The notes: generated by a model from the letters alone, not told the origin. A stretch of 64,000 nt of DNA from Halomonas nitroreducens (GCF_003966155.1 NZ_RXNS01000015.1:58323-122322); one strand, 5' to 3'. Positions 1 to 9,038 are shown, counted from the stretch's first letter. Made by a program: numbers and translations.

Positions 1-371
1 TTGCCGCCATGCGCGGGGATGATCACATCCAGGTGCTTCGGTGGATGGGTGGGCATGATCACCAGGTCGGCGCCCACCTCGTCGATGACGTGGATCAGCA
101 CGTCGTCCAGCTCGGCGATGGGGTCCGGGGTGGTGATGACCCGCGCGCTCACCGGCTGGCCGTGGACCTTGGCCCGCTCCTGGGCGAAGGCCTCCAGCTT
201 CTGCTGATACTCCTCGGGATTATGGGCGACGCTGCCGGGCGTCGTGGCGGTGACCGCCACATAGCAGACCTCGGCGCCATAGTGCTTGGCCTGGTCCGCC
301 ACCACCTGTAGCGATGGTTCGATCACATCGAAATGCGCCAGGTCCACTGGCACCATGATCTTCTTGTACAT
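1..371 (-). CDS. Universal stress protein (UspA family), 5' part only
   Basis: Reads on the minus strand from ATG at 371 and runs off the window start, giving about 123 residues. It begins MYKKIMVPVDLAHFD, the usual beta-1 strand and first loop of Usp proteins, and continues through a central segment to ADLVIMPTHPP, the family's nucleotide-fold core near residue 110. The C-terminal part, which would carry the G-2x-G-9x-G ATP-binding signature, lies outside the window, so ATP binding cannot be judged. Usp proteins are small cytoplasmic stress proteins; in halomonads one (TeaD) is tied to ectoine uptake, but its partner genes are not visible here. The gene is divergent from the flavin monooxygenase at 836. 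Confidence 0.85.
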   Translation of the reverse strand, partial: MYKKIMVPVDLAHFDVIEPSLQVVADQAKHYGAEVCYVAVTATTPGSVAHNPEEYQQKLEAFAQERAKVHGQPVSARVITTPDPIAELDDVLIHVIDEVGADLVIMPTHPPKHLDVIIPAHGG

Positions 372-835
372 GCCTGCGCTCCTTCTGCGTGTGGTATCGA
401 CTGACTCTCCTGGTCAGTCTGGCCTGTTGCGCCCCATGAAGCTTGTCGCGCTTTCAACGGATTACGCCAAGAACCGGGGCATGAAATAGCAATTCTCCGG
501 CGCTATGTCATCGACCAGCGAACAGACTCGAAGCGTTTGGATAACGCATTCTAATCAATCGATGAATCTCTGATAACCGTGAATTAGATATCATCCCATC
601 GCCCCGGCGACTTGCCTCGACACGTCGCCATCATGTCAAGAGGCGATCGCGGGCGTTGACCGGTCATTCCGCGTTGAAGACCCCGAGGGCGGCCAGCCTG
701 GAAGGAAGGGCAGCGGGTCGGGCATCGGGCAGGATGCTTGTATAGATATTTCCGATCCACTTTAGATAATAAATATATTTTAACTAATCAGGCGGTGCTC
801 CTAAGGTGGTCGACACGACAACAAGGAGACCTCCC
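372..835. other. Intergenic region with divergent promoters
   Basis: 464 bases without a plausible gene between the divergent usp gene and the monooxygenase. The stretch 545-600 is AT-rich and probably holds the usp promoter. The stretch 741-795 is a second AT-rich block that recurs before the aldehyde dehydrogenase gene and is listed separately. No stable RNA gene or clear terminator was seen. Confidence 0.6.
741..795 (+). promoter_or_regulatory. Shared 55-bp AT-rich element, copy A
   Basis: An AT-rich block beginning TATAG, with a GATCC core, an ATATTTTA segment and a CAGG-N-GG end, lies 41 bases before the monooxygenase ATG at 836. Ungapped hand comparison with 5930-5984 gives about 37 of 55 identical positions, far above what two unrelated intergenic regions in GC-rich DNA should share. 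It is inferred to be a common promoter/operator, plausibly for the LysR regulator encoded at 4910-5860. The exact binding half-sites are not resolved. Confidence 0.5.
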
Positions 836-2170
836 ATGACCGAGTTTGCTGTTGAGAGAGTAGAAATCGATACGCTTGTCGTTGGCGGCGGTCAGGCCGG
901 TGTGGCCATGAGCGAACACCTGGGCACTCTCGGGGTACCGCACCTGGTGCTGGAGCGCAATCGTATCGCCGAAGCCTGGCGCACCAGCCGCTGGGACTCG
1001 CTGGTGGCCAACGGGCCGGCCTGGCACGACCGCTTCCCGAGCATGGAGTTCGACGACGTCGAGGCCGATGCCTTCGCCCCCAAGGAGCGTGTGGCGGCCT
1101 ATTTCGAGGCCTATGCGCGCAAGATCGGCGCGCCCATCCGCACCGGCGTGGAGGTCAGGAAGGTCGAGCGCAACCAGGGCCGGCCGGGCTTCAGCGTCGA
1201 GACGTCCCAGGGCGTGATCGCGGCCCAGCGCGTGGTGGCGGCCACCGGGCCCTTCCAGCGCCCCGTGATCCCGTCGATCGCCCCCGACGACGAGCGCCTC
1301 GTGCAGATCCACTCGTCCGCGTACCGCAACCCGCAGCAGCTGCCCGAGGGCGCCGTGCTGGTGGTTGGCGCCGGCTCCTCCGGCGTGCAGATCGCCGAGG
1401 AGCTGCAGCGCAGCGGCAAGCGGGTCTACCTCTCGGTGGGGCCGCATGACCGTCCGCCGCGGGCGTATCGCGGGCGTGACTTCTGCTGGTGGCTGGGCGT
1501 GCTCGGCGAGTGGGATGCCGAGGTCATGAAGCCGGGCACCGAGCATGTCACCATCGCCGTGAGCGGCGCCGACGGCGGCAAGACGATCGACTTCCGCCGG
1601 CTGGCGCACCTGGGCATGACGCTGGTGGGGCGGACGCAGGCCTTCGCGGACGGCGTGGTGACCTTTGAGGGCGACCTGGCCGACAACCTGGCCCGCGGCG
1701 ATGCCAACTACCTGGCGATGCTGGATGCCGCGGACGATTATATCGCCCGCAACGGCCTCGCCCTGCCGGAAGAGCCCGAGGCGCGGCGGATCCCGAGCGA
1801 TCCCGCCTGCGTGACCGACCCGCTGCGTGAGCTGGATCTGAACGATGCCGGCGTGACCGCGATCGTCTGGGCCACCGGCTTCTCGGTGGACTACGGCTGG
1901 CTGGACGTCGACGCCTTCGACGAGAACGGCAGGCCGCGGCATCAGCGCGGGGTATCCAGCGAGCCGGGCATCTACTTCGTGGGGCTGCCCTGGCTGTCCA
2001 GGCGGGGCTCCAGCTTCATCTGGGGCGTCTGGCACGACGCCAAGCACGTCGCCGACCACATCGCCACCCAGCGCAAGTACCTGGCCTACCACGAGGCCGC
2101 CCAGCGCCAGGACACGTGCACGTCAGCCGAGTCATCCACCGACGATACCAGCGCAGAGAGGGTCAACTGA
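836..2170 (+). CDS. CzcO-type flavin-containing monooxygenase
   Basis: 444 residues. Start chosen at ATG 836 because an AAGGAG sits just upstream; the open frame reaches 806 but without a ribosome site. The N-terminal FAD-binding motif is VVGGGQAG (residues 15-22); a second Rossmann motif, VGAGSSGVQIAEE, lies near residue 180 for NADPH; an ATGF motif typical of flavoprotein monooxygenases is near residue 350. It is likely a soluble NADPH-dependent N- or S-oxygenating enzyme of the group often labelled putative flavoprotein CzcO. It overlaps the next gene by one base (TGATG), so it is translated with the Rid and DUF1028 proteins. Substrate unknown; an amine is inferred from the neighbouring deacylase, aminotransferase and aldehyde dehydrogenase. 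Confidence 0.85.
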   Translation: MTEFAVERVEIDTLVVGGGQAGVAMSEHLGTLGVPHLVLERNRIAEAWRTSRWDSLVANGPAWHDRFPSMEFDDVEADAFAPKERVAAYFEAYARKIGAPIRTGVEVRKVERNQGRPGFSVETSQGVIAAQRVVAATGPFQRPVIPSIAPDDERLVQIHSSAYRNPQQLPEGAVLVVGAGSSGVQIAEELQRSGKRVYLSVGPHDRPPRAYRGRDFCWWLGVLGEWDAEVMKPGTEHVTIAVSGADGGKTIDFRRLAHLGMTLVGRTQAFADGVVTFEGDLADNLARGDANYLAMLDAADDYIARNGLALPEEPEARRIPSDPACVTDPLRELDLNDAGVTAIVWATGFSVDYGWLDVDAFDENGRPRHQRGVSSEPGIYFVGLPWLSRRGSSFIWGVWHDAKHVADHIATQRKYLAYHEAAQRQDTCTSAESSTDDTSAERVN

Positions 2171-2595
2171 TGCCGACGCACACGCGAATCCGCATGTTCA
2201 ACACCCAGGAGACGTACCCCAACCAGGCGTTGGACAACGATCTCTGCCAGGCGGTGAGGGCGGGCAACACCGTCTATGTCCGTGGCCAGGTCGGCACCGA
2301 CTTCGAGGGCCGGCTGGTCGGCCTGGGCGACCCGCGGGCCCAGGCCGAGCAGGCCATGAAGAACGTCGAGCAGCTGCTCGAGGAGGCCGGCTCCGAGCTC
2401 GGCCACATCGTCAAGACCACCACCTACATCACCGACCCGCGTTTCCGCGAGCCGGTCTATGGCGAGGTGGGCCGCTGGCTCAAGGGCGTCTTCCCGATCT
2501 CCACCGGACTGGTGGTGGCCGGCCTCGCCCAGCCCGAATGGCTGATGGAGATCGACGTCATCGCCGTCATTCCCGACGAGGAGGCCAACTCATGA
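2170..2595 (+). CDS. Rid-family (YjgF/YER057c/UK114) protein
   Basis: 141 residues starting at ATG 2170, which overlaps the monooxygenase stop. The sequence has the Rid fold pattern: a substrate-facing strand NTVYVRGQVGTD, a helix with QAEQAMKNVEQLLEEAGS, and TTTYITD. RidA of E. coli hydrolyses reactive enamine/imine intermediates using Arg105 in the segment VEVARLP; the corresponding segment here appears to be VVAGLAQ, so that arginine seems to be absent and the protein probably belongs to a non-canonical Rid subfamily. Position between a monooxygenase and a deacylase suggests it acts on a pathway intermediate. Stop overlaps the next start by four bases (ATGA). Confidence 0.85.
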   Translation: MPTHTRIRMFNTQETYPNQALDNDLCQAVRAGNTVYVRGQVGTDFEGRLVGLGDPRAQAEQAMKNVEQLLEEAGSELGHIVKTTTYITDPRFREPVYGEVGRWLKGVFPISTGLVVAGLAQPEWLMEIDVIAVIPDEEANS

Positions 2596-3266
2596 CCTTT
2601 TCCATCGCCGGTGTCTGCCGCGAGACCGGCCAGTTCGGCACCGCCATCAGCTCCTCGAGCATCTGCGTGGCCAGCCGCTGCCCCTTCATCGCCCCCGGCA
2701 AGGGGGCGGTACTGACCCAGAACGTGACCAACCCCGAACTCGGCCAGCTGGGCGTGCGGCTGCTCGAGGAAGGGCTCGGCGCCGAGGCCGTGCTGGCACG
2801 ACTCCGCGAGCACGAGGCCTACCCCGAGTGGCGCCAGCTGCAGGTGCTCGACGCCGTGGGCGCGAGCGCGGTGCACAATGGCGCCGAGACCCTGGGCATT
2901 CACGCCACCCGGCAGGGCCGGGACTGCGTGGCCGGCGGCAACATGCTCGCCGACACCGGCGTCATCGACGCCATGGTCGCCGCCTTCGAGTCCCATGAAG
3001 GCGAGCTGGCCGAGCGCCTGCTGGCCGCCATGGACGCCGGCCTGGCCACCGGCGGCGAGATGGGGCCGGTGTTCTCGGCGGGGCTCAAGGTCACCGACCG
3101 AGCCAGCTGGCCGGTGGTCGACCTGCGGGTCGACTGGCACGTGGCCCCGCTGACCGAGCTGCGCATGGTCTGGGAGCACTACCTGCCCCAGCGCGACGCC
3201 TATGTGCTGCGGGCGGTGCGGCCCGACGCGTCCCCGTCCTATGGCGTGCCAGGCGACGAGCGCTGA
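2592..3266 (+). CDS. DUF1028 family protein
   Basis: 224 residues, start at ATG 2592 with GAGGAGG upstream and a four-base ATGA overlap with the Rid gene. The N-terminus TFSIAGVCRETGQFGTAIS and the downstream GKGAVLTQNVTNPELGQLG are the conserved core of DUF1028 proteins, a family with no firmly established reaction; members commonly sit in amine or peptide catabolic clusters beside Rid proteins. A central CVAGGNMLAD segment is also typical. No signal peptide, so cytoplasmic. Tight coupling to the upstream genes implies it works in the same pathway, perhaps as a hydrolase, but this is inference. Confidence 0.85.
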   Translation: MTFSIAGVCRETGQFGTAISSSSICVASRCPFIAPGKGAVLTQNVTNPELGQLGVRLLEEGLGAEAVLARLREHEAYPEWRQLQVLDAVGASAVHNGAETLGIHATRQGRDCVAGGNMLADTGVIDAMVAAFESHEGELAERLLAAMDAGLATGGEMGPVFSAGLKVTDRASWPVVDLRVDWHVAPLTELRMVWEHYLPQRDAYVLRAVRPDASPSYGVPGDER

Positions 3267-3471
3267 TATCATCTCGGTCAGTTGGGCCCAAGCTGGATCA
3301 GGCGAGGGGCGCCGGGGACAGGCCGAAGAGGAGTTCCTACGCCAGGGATGGCGTCGGTAGCGCCCATGGAAGGGTTCATAGCGCCTCCTCGCAGGCCTGT
3401 CGACGGATCAGCCCCGAGCCGCTGCGATCATCATGACCGCCATCCATTTTCCCGGACGATTCGGGGGTTCC

Positions 3472-4683
3472 ATGTCCCAGGATACTGTCGTCGACCTGCT
3501 CGCCGAGCTGGTCGCCTTCGACACCACCAGTCACCGTTCCAACCTGCCGCTGATCGCCTTCGTCGAGGCGTATCTGGCTCGCCACGGCGTGGCCTCGCGG
3601 CGCGTGCCGGACGACACCGGCGAGAAGGCCAACCTCTATGCCACCATCGGCCCGGTGGATCGCCCCGGGGTGATGCTCTCCGGGCACACCGACACCGTGC
3701 CGGTCACCGGCCAGGCCTGGAGTGTCGATCCCTTTCGCCTGACCGTCGAGGGCGAGCGCCTCTACGGCCGGGGCACCGCCGACATGAAGGGCTTTCTCGC
3801 CGCGATGCTGGGCGCCGTGCCGGCCCTGGTCGAGGCCGATCTCGCCGTCCCCGTGCATCTCGCCTTCTCCCATGACGAGGAGGTGGGCTGCCTGGGTGTA
3901 CGCTCCCTGCTCGCCGACCTGGCCCATCAGCCGGTGCGCCCGGCCGCCTGCCTGGTCGGCGAGCCGACCTCCATGCGGCCGGCCACCGCCCACAAGGGCA
4001 AGCTCGCGGTGCGTCTCCATGTGCGCGGCAAGGCCTGCCACTCCGGCATGGCCCCGGAGGGCGTCAATGCGATCCATGTCGCCGCCCGCCTGGCCACCTG
4101 GGTCGAGGAGACGGCCGTGGCCAAGGCCACCCGGGGGCCCTTCGACGTGCGCTTCGCCATTCCCCACACCACCTTGCAGGTGGGCACCATCCAGGGCGGG
4201 GCGGCGCTCAACATCGTGCCTCAGGACTGCCGGCTGGACATCGAGATCCGCAACGTCGCCGAGGACGATCCCGAGGCGCTGCTCGGCGAGCTGATGGCCG
4301 TCGCCGCCTCTCTGGAGGCCGAGATGCGCGAGACGCACCCCGAGGCCGGCATCCAGCTGGAGCGCCTCAGCGATTACCCGGGGCTGTCGATGGCCGACGA
4401 CCATGCCCTGGTCGATTTCATCCTGGCGCTGCTCGACGAGCGCGAACTCGAGCGCATCGGCTACGGCACCGAGGGCGGGCTCTTCCAGCACGAGCTGGGC
4501 ATCCCGACCCTGGTTTGCGGCCCTGGCAGCATGGCTCAGGGCCACCAGCCCGACGAGTCCGTGACGCGCGACCAGCTGGCCCGCTGCGAGGCCTTCCTGA
4601 GCCGGCTGAGCGAGGCCCTCTCGGGGCCGGAGGCGCGGCGGCGCCTGGCTGCAGGCGGGCTGTTGGTCGCCGCCCCGGCCTGA
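3472..4683 (+). CDS. argE: Acetylornithine deacetylase-type M20 metallohydrolase
   Basis: 403 residues from ATG 3472, preceded by GGGG; an in-frame ATG at 3433 lacks a good ribosome site. M20 metal ligands are visible: H72 and D74 in SGHTDTVP, D104 in GRGTADMKG, E136/E137 in SHDEEVG, E164 in VGEPTS, and a late histidine in GLFQHELG. A dimerisation domain lies between about residues 180 and 290. The family removes acyl groups from N-acyl amino acids such as N-acetylornithine. No arginine genes are nearby; 205 bases separate it from the DUF1028 gene and a LysR gene follows, so a catabolic deacylation is more likely here than arginine synthesis. The substrate is therefore uncertain. Confidence 0.85.
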   Translation: MSQDTVVDLLAELVAFDTTSHRSNLPLIAFVEAYLARHGVASRRVPDDTGEKANLYATIGPVDRPGVMLSGHTDTVPVTGQAWSVDPFRLTVEGERLYGRGTADMKGFLAAMLGAVPALVEADLAVPVHLAFSHDEEVGCLGVRSLLADLAHQPVRPAACLVGEPTSMRPATAHKGKLAVRLHVRGKACHSGMAPEGVNAIHVAARLATWVEETAVAKATRGPFDVRFAIPHTTLQVGTIQGGAALNIVPQDCRLDIEIRNVAEDDPEALLGELMAVAASLEAEMRETHPEAGIQLERLSDYPGLSMADDHALVDFILALLDERELERIGYGTEGGLFQHELGIPTLVCGPGSMAQGHQPDESVTRDQLARCEAFLSRLSEALSGPEARRRLAAGGLLVAAPA

Positions 4684-4909
4684 ATCGCCGTGCCATGGCC
4701 CCGCGGCGGCGGTTTGAACCCGCTACCGACGCCATGCATGGCGCAGGATCTCCTCTTCGATGTCCCCGGCGTCCCTCGTCACATGCCACTACGATGATCC
4801 TGCTGCGGCCGGGGCGGTCGAGACGCCTGGCCCGGGCGCCTGATATGCTGACGGGGACCGCCCCGCATGCGTCGCGGGGCGCCTGTTCGTCAGCGGCGGT
4901 AACCAGTCG

Positions 4910-5860
4910 ATGCGTCAATTCACCCTCAAGCAGCTGCGCTACTTCGTGGTCGCCGGCGAGATGTCCAGCGTCACCCAGGCGGCGCGCAAGCTGCATGTCT
5001 CCCAGCCCTCGATCTCGGCGGCCATCCAGCAGATCGAGGAAGTCACCGGGCTGCAGCTGTTCGTGCGCCATCATGCCCAGGGCCTGTCGCTGACGCCCTC
5101 GGGCAAGCAGCTGATGCAGCGTGCACGCCAGCTGCTGCGCGATGCCGAAGGCCTGGAGAAGTACGCGCTCTCGCTGGGCGAGGAGATCGGCGGGGAGCTG
5201 CGCCTGGTGGCCTTTCCCACCTTCGCGCCGGTCTTCCTGCCCCAGCTGCTGCGCCGCTACGCCGATCGCCACCCCTCGGTGAGCCTCTACTGCGACGAGA
5301 TGAACCAGGTGGACATCGTCCGCGGCCTGGGGCAGGGCGACTACGAGCTGGCCTTCACCTATGACCTCCAGGTGCCCGAGGAGATCGACTTCACGCCGCT
5401 GTACCGCTTTCCGCCCTATGCGGTGGTCGCCGCCGACCATCCCCTGAGCGAGCGTGACAGCATCGGCCTGGCCGAGCTGGTGGCCTACCCCATGGTGCTG
5501 CTCGACTGGCCGCTGAGTCGCGAGTACTTCCTGTCGATCTTCACCCACCACGGCTTCTCGCCCGCAGTGGCGCACCGTGCCAAGTCCATGGACATGCTGC
5601 GCGGCCTGGTGGCCAACGGGTTCGGCTTCTCGCTGTTCAACACCCCGCTGGCGGCCTTCGAGGCCCTCGACGGCGGCGGGCTCAAGCCACTGCGGCTCGA
5701 GGACGATGCCCCGCCGCTGTCGATGGGCATCGCCTGCTTGCGCGGTCTGCGGCTCAGCCCCGCCGCCGAGGCCATGCATCGGTTGGCCCGGGACAGCGAG
5801 GCGCGAGGCGATGTCTTCGAGCGGCTCGGCGGCGGACTGGCCCAGCCGATCATGCCCTGA
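4910..5860 (+). CDS. LysR family transcriptional regulator
   Basis: 316 residues. The N-terminal winged helix is clear: FTLKQLRYFVVAGEM, then SVTQAARKLHVSQPSISAAI and LFVRHHAQGLSLTPSGKQL. The C-terminal effector domain from about residue 90 begins GGELRLVAFPTFAPVFLPQL. LysR regulators usually bind T-N11-A sites and answer to a pathway metabolite. It lies between the deacylase and aldehyde dehydrogenase genes in the same direction and is the only regulator in the cluster, so it is the best candidate to act at the two related elements at 741-795 and 5930-5984. Confidence 0.9.
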   Translation: MRQFTLKQLRYFVVAGEMSSVTQAARKLHVSQPSISAAIQQIEEVTGLQLFVRHHAQGLSLTPSGKQLMQRARQLLRDAEGLEKYALSLGEEIGGELRLVAFPTFAPVFLPQLLRRYADRHPSVSLYCDEMNQVDIVRGLGQGDYELAFTYDLQVPEEIDFTPLYRFPPYAVVAADHPLSERDSIGLAELVAYPMVLLDWPLSREYFLSIFTHHGFSPAVAHRAKSMDMLRGLVANGFGFSLFNTPLAAFEALDGGGLKPLRLEDDAPPLSMGIACLRGLRLSPAAEAMHRLARDSEARGDVFERLGGGLAQPIMP

Positions 5861-5929
5861 ACTGGCCGGCGCTACCTCCCAGGACGCAGCAACACAAGGA
5901 AGGCATCCGGCAGCGGTGTCTCTCCGTTG

Positions 5930-5984
5930 TATAGGAATTTATGATCCTTTCCTTCGAATAATAATATTTTAGTTAACCAGGAGG
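5930..5984 (+). promoter_or_regulatory. Shared 55-bp AT-rich element, copy B
   Basis: Second copy of the element at 741-795, aligned without gaps over 55 positions with about 37 identities; the best conserved parts are TATAG at the left, GATCC, ATATTTTA and TAA-N-CAGG-N-GG at the right. It lies 81 bases before the aldehyde dehydrogenase ATG at 6065. Likely a promoter/operator that puts the second half of the cluster under the same control as the first. Confidence 0.5.
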
Positions 5985-6064
5985 CCGGGGCTATCGTGAC
6001 TCTACGGGCGTGATGCACGACGCCGCGATTCCGACAACAACGACACTGACAACGGAGCCCCCCG

Positions 6065-7552
6065 ATGGCGGCACATGATCTGTCCTTCTGGCGTGACCTG
6101 CGTACCCGGCTGTCCCTGCCGACCGGAGCTTTCATCGACGGCCGGGACGTCCCGGCCGGCGACGGCGCCACCCTGACCACCTGGAATCCGGCCACCGGCG
6201 AGGCCCTGAGCGACGTCGCGGCCTGCGGCGTCGATGATGTGGAGTGCGCCGTGGCCGCGGCGCGGCGCAGCTTCGAGGCCGGCGACTGGTCGCGGGCCGC
6301 GCCGGCAGAGCGCAAGGCGGTGCTCCAGCGCCTGTCGGCGCTGATGATGGAGCACCAGGAAGAGCTCGCCTTGCTGGAGACCCTGGATACCGGCAAGCCG
6401 ATCCGCGATGCCTTCGAGCTCGATATCCCCGGCGCGGCCGGCTGCTTCGGCTGGTACGCCGAGGCCACCGACAAGCTCTACGGCGAGGTGGCGCCCACCG
6501 ATGGCGATAACCTGGCCACCATCACCCGCGAGCCCATCGGCGTGGTGGCGGCGGTGATCCCCTGGAACTTCCCGCTCGACATCACCGCCTGGAAGCTGGC
6601 CCCGGCCCTGGCCGCCGGCAACAGCGTGATCCTCAAGCCCGCCGAGCAGTCCCCGCTCAGCGCGCTGCGCCTGGCCGAGCTGGCCAGGGAGGCGGGCATC
6701 CCCGACGGCGTCTTCAACGTCCTGCCGGGCCATGGCCATGTCACCGGCCAGGCCCTGGGCCTGCACGACGACGTGGACTGCCTGACCTTCACCGGCTCCA
6801 CCGCCACCGGCAAGCGCTTTCTGGAATATTCATCCCGCTCGAACATGAAGCAGGTATGGCTGGAGTGCGGTGGCAAGAGCCCCAACCTGATCTTCGCCGA
6901 CAGCGACCTGGAGACCGCGGCGAAGACCGCGGTGCAGGGCATCTACTTCAACCAGGGCGAGGTCTGCTCGGCCAACTCACGGATCCTGATCCAGCGCGAC
7001 GCCAAGGATGCCTTCATCGAGCGCTTCGTGACCGCCGCCACCGAGCTGGTGGTCGGCGATCCGCTGGATCCGGCCACCGATGTCGGCTCGCTGATCGACG
7101 CCGGCCATGCCGGCAAGGTGCGCGGCTACATCTCGCTGGGCCTGGAAGAGGGCGCGCGCCTGGCGCTGGGCGAGGCGCCCAGCGGCGAGGCGCAGGACGC
7201 CTTCGTCTCGCCGACGCTGTTCACGGGCGTGACCCCTGAGATGACCATCGCCCGGGAGGAGATCTTCGGCCCGGTGGCCGTGCTGATCGAGTTTGCCGAC
7301 GAGGACGAGGCGGTGGCCATCGCCAACGACTCCATCTACGGCCTGGCCGCCTCCGTCTGGACCGAGAACCTGTCGCGGGCGCATCGCGTTGCGCGACGCC
7401 TGCGGGCGGGCACGGTCTCGGTGAACACCGTGGACGCCATCGACTTCACCACCCCCTTCGGTGGCTACAAGCAGTCCGGTTTCGGCCGCGACCTGTCGCT
7501 GCATGCCCTGGACAAGTTCACCCAGCTCAAGACCACCTGGGTGCGCCTCTGA
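6065..7552 (+). CDS. puuC: PuuC-like aldehyde dehydrogenase
   Basis: 495 residues, the normal length of NAD(P)-dependent aldehyde dehydrogenases. Visible motifs: PWNFP (166-170), FTGSTATG (242-249), the general base E267 in LECGGKS, and the catalytic C301 in NQGEVCSANS. The N-terminus (FWRDLRTRLSLPTGAFIDG) and the C-terminal LHALDKFTQLKTTWV closely follow E. coli PuuC, the gamma-glutamyl-gamma-aminobutyraldehyde dehydrogenase of putrescine breakdown. It probably oxidises the aminoaldehyde produced by the aminotransferase two genes downstream. It is followed after 73 bases by the permease and has its own promoter element (5930-5984). Confidence 0.9.
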   Translation: MAAHDLSFWRDLRTRLSLPTGAFIDGRDVPAGDGATLTTWNPATGEALSDVAACGVDDVECAVAAARRSFEAGDWSRAAPAERKAVLQRLSALMMEHQEELALLETLDTGKPIRDAFELDIPGAAGCFGWYAEATDKLYGEVAPTDGDNLATITREPIGVVAAVIPWNFPLDITAWKLAPALAAGNSVILKPAEQSPLSALRLAELAREAGIPDGVFNVLPGHGHVTGQALGLHDDVDCLTFTGSTATGKRFLEYSSRSNMKQVWLECGGKSPNLIFADSDLETAAKTAVQGIYFNQGEVCSANSRILIQRDAKDAFIERFVTAATELVVGDPLDPATDVGSLIDAGHAGKVRGYISLGLEEGARLALGEAPSGEAQDAFVSPTLFTGVTPEMTIAREEIFGPVAVLIEFADEDEAVAIANDSIYGLAASVWTENLSRAHRVARRLRAGTVSVNTVDAIDFTTPFGGYKQSGFGRDLSLHALDKFTQLKTTWVRL

Positions 7553-7625
7553 GCTGTCCCTGACCACCCCCGCCGGCGAGTCACCGGCGGTTGGGAACCC
7601 CCACAACAACAAGAGGGTGACGACA

Positions 7626-9038
7626 ATGCAAGATGCCGTATCCAACTCGGCGGCGACTACGACCGCCTCCGGCAAGCAGGCCCGCGGGGCCCTGGGACTC
7701 AAGTCCCTGATGGCCGTGGCAGTCGGCCTGGTGGTGTCCCAGGGCGTGATGGTGCTGATGCTCCAGGGCGTCGGTATCGCTGGTTCCGCCTTCATCGTGC
7801 CCCTGGCGATCGCCTGGGTGCTGGCGCTGTGCTATGCCGCGTCCTTCTCCGAACTGGCCCTGCTGGTGCCCCGGGCGGGCAGCCTGAGTGCCTACACCGA
7901 GGTGGCCCTGGGGCACTTCCCGGCGATCCTTGCGGTGTTCTCCGGCTATGTGGTGGTGGCCATGTTCGCGCTGTCCGCCGAGCTGCTGCTGGTCAACTTC
8001 CTGCTCGGCGTACTCTATCCGGCCGTGGAAGGCACCCACTACGTCGCCTTCGGCATCCTCGCTGTCTTCACGGTGCTCAACCTGCTGGGCATCGACGTCT
8101 TTGCCAAGCTGCAGAACGTGCTGGCCTTCGCCATGGTGGTGGCCCTGACCCTGCTCGGCGTCAGCGCCCTGTCCGGCGGCTTCGCGCCTCACGAGTTCGA
8201 TACTGCGGAGCTGGCCGCGGGCTTCAACCTGGGGGAGGGCGCCTTCACCCTGATCGCGCTGGCCATCTGGGGCTATGTGGGTGCCGAGTTTGTCTGCCCG
8301 CTGGTCGGCGAGGCGCGTCGCCCCGAGCGCTACATCCCGCGCTCGATGTACCTGGGCCTGACCGTGATCTTCGCGGTCTTCGCCCTCTACTGCCTGGGCG
8401 CGCTCTTCTACCTGCCGCGCGACGTGCTGATGACCGCCGAGCTGCCCCACCTGGAATACGCCACCGCCGCCTTCGGCGGGTCGGGCACCTTCCTGCTGGC
8501 CGTGGCGGCGATCACCGCCACCTGCAGCACGGTGAACACCTCCCTGGCTGCGGTGCCGCGCATGCTGCAGGGCATGGCCGAGCAGGGCCAGGCCTTCCCG
8601 ATGCTGGGCTGGAAGACCAAGAAGACGCGCGAGCCCTGGGTCGCCGTGCTCTTTACCGCCGCCATCACCGGCCTGCCGCTGCTGATCTGGGGCAACGATG
8701 CCGGCACCGTGGGGCTGCTGCTGATCTCCGCCGCCATCGCCTGGCTGATCGCCTACATCATCGCCCACGTCAACGTCATCGCCCTGCGCATGCGCTATCC
8801 CGACGCCGAGCGCCCCTACCGCTCGCCCCTCTATCCGCTGCCGCAGCTGATCGGCATCGCCGGCATGGTCTACGCCATCGTCTATGCCTCGCCGGCGCCG
8901 GAGCTGACCGCGGAGATCTTCACCAACGCCGGTGTCGTGCTGGGCATCGTCAGCGTCGTCGCCGTGGCCTGGATCAAGCTGGTGATGAAGAAGCCGCTGT
9001 TCAAGCCCGAACCCCTGAACGAGATCGCCAAGCGCTGA
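7626..9038 (+). CDS. APC-family amino acid/polyamine permease
   Basis: 470 residues from ATG 7626, with AGAGGG upstream; the open frame extends back into the dehydrogenase gene but without a start signal. About twelve hydrophobic helices begin at residue 25 (SLMAVAVGLVVSQGVMVLML). The signature region SELALLVPRAGSLSAYTEVA and the later IWGYVGAEFVCPLVGEARRP are typical of the APC superfamily. It is an inner-membrane secondary transporter. Placement between a PuuC-like dehydrogenase and an omega-aminotransferase suggests that it imports the amine or amino acid degraded by the cluster. Confidence 0.9.
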   Translation: MQDAVSNSAATTTASGKQARGALGLKSLMAVAVGLVVSQGVMVLMLQGVGIAGSAFIVPLAIAWVLALCYAASFSELALLVPRAGSLSAYTEVALGHFPAILAVFSGYVVVAMFALSAELLLVNFLLGVLYPAVEGTHYVAFGILAVFTVLNLLGIDVFAKLQNVLAFAMVVALTLLGVSALSGGFAPHEFDTAELAAGFNLGEGAFTLIALAIWGYVGAEFVCPLVGEARRPERYIPRSMYLGLTVIFAVFALYCLGALFYLPRDVLMTAELPHLEYATAAFGGSGTFLLAVAAITATCSTVNTSLAAVPRMLQGMAEQGQAFPMLGWKTKKTREPWVAVLFTAAITGLPLLIWGNDAGTVGLLLISAAIAWLIAYIIAHVNVIALRMRYPDAERPYRSPLYPLPQLIGIAGMVYAIVYASPAPELTAEIFTNAGVVLGIVSVVAVAWIKLVMKKPLFKPEPLNEIAKR

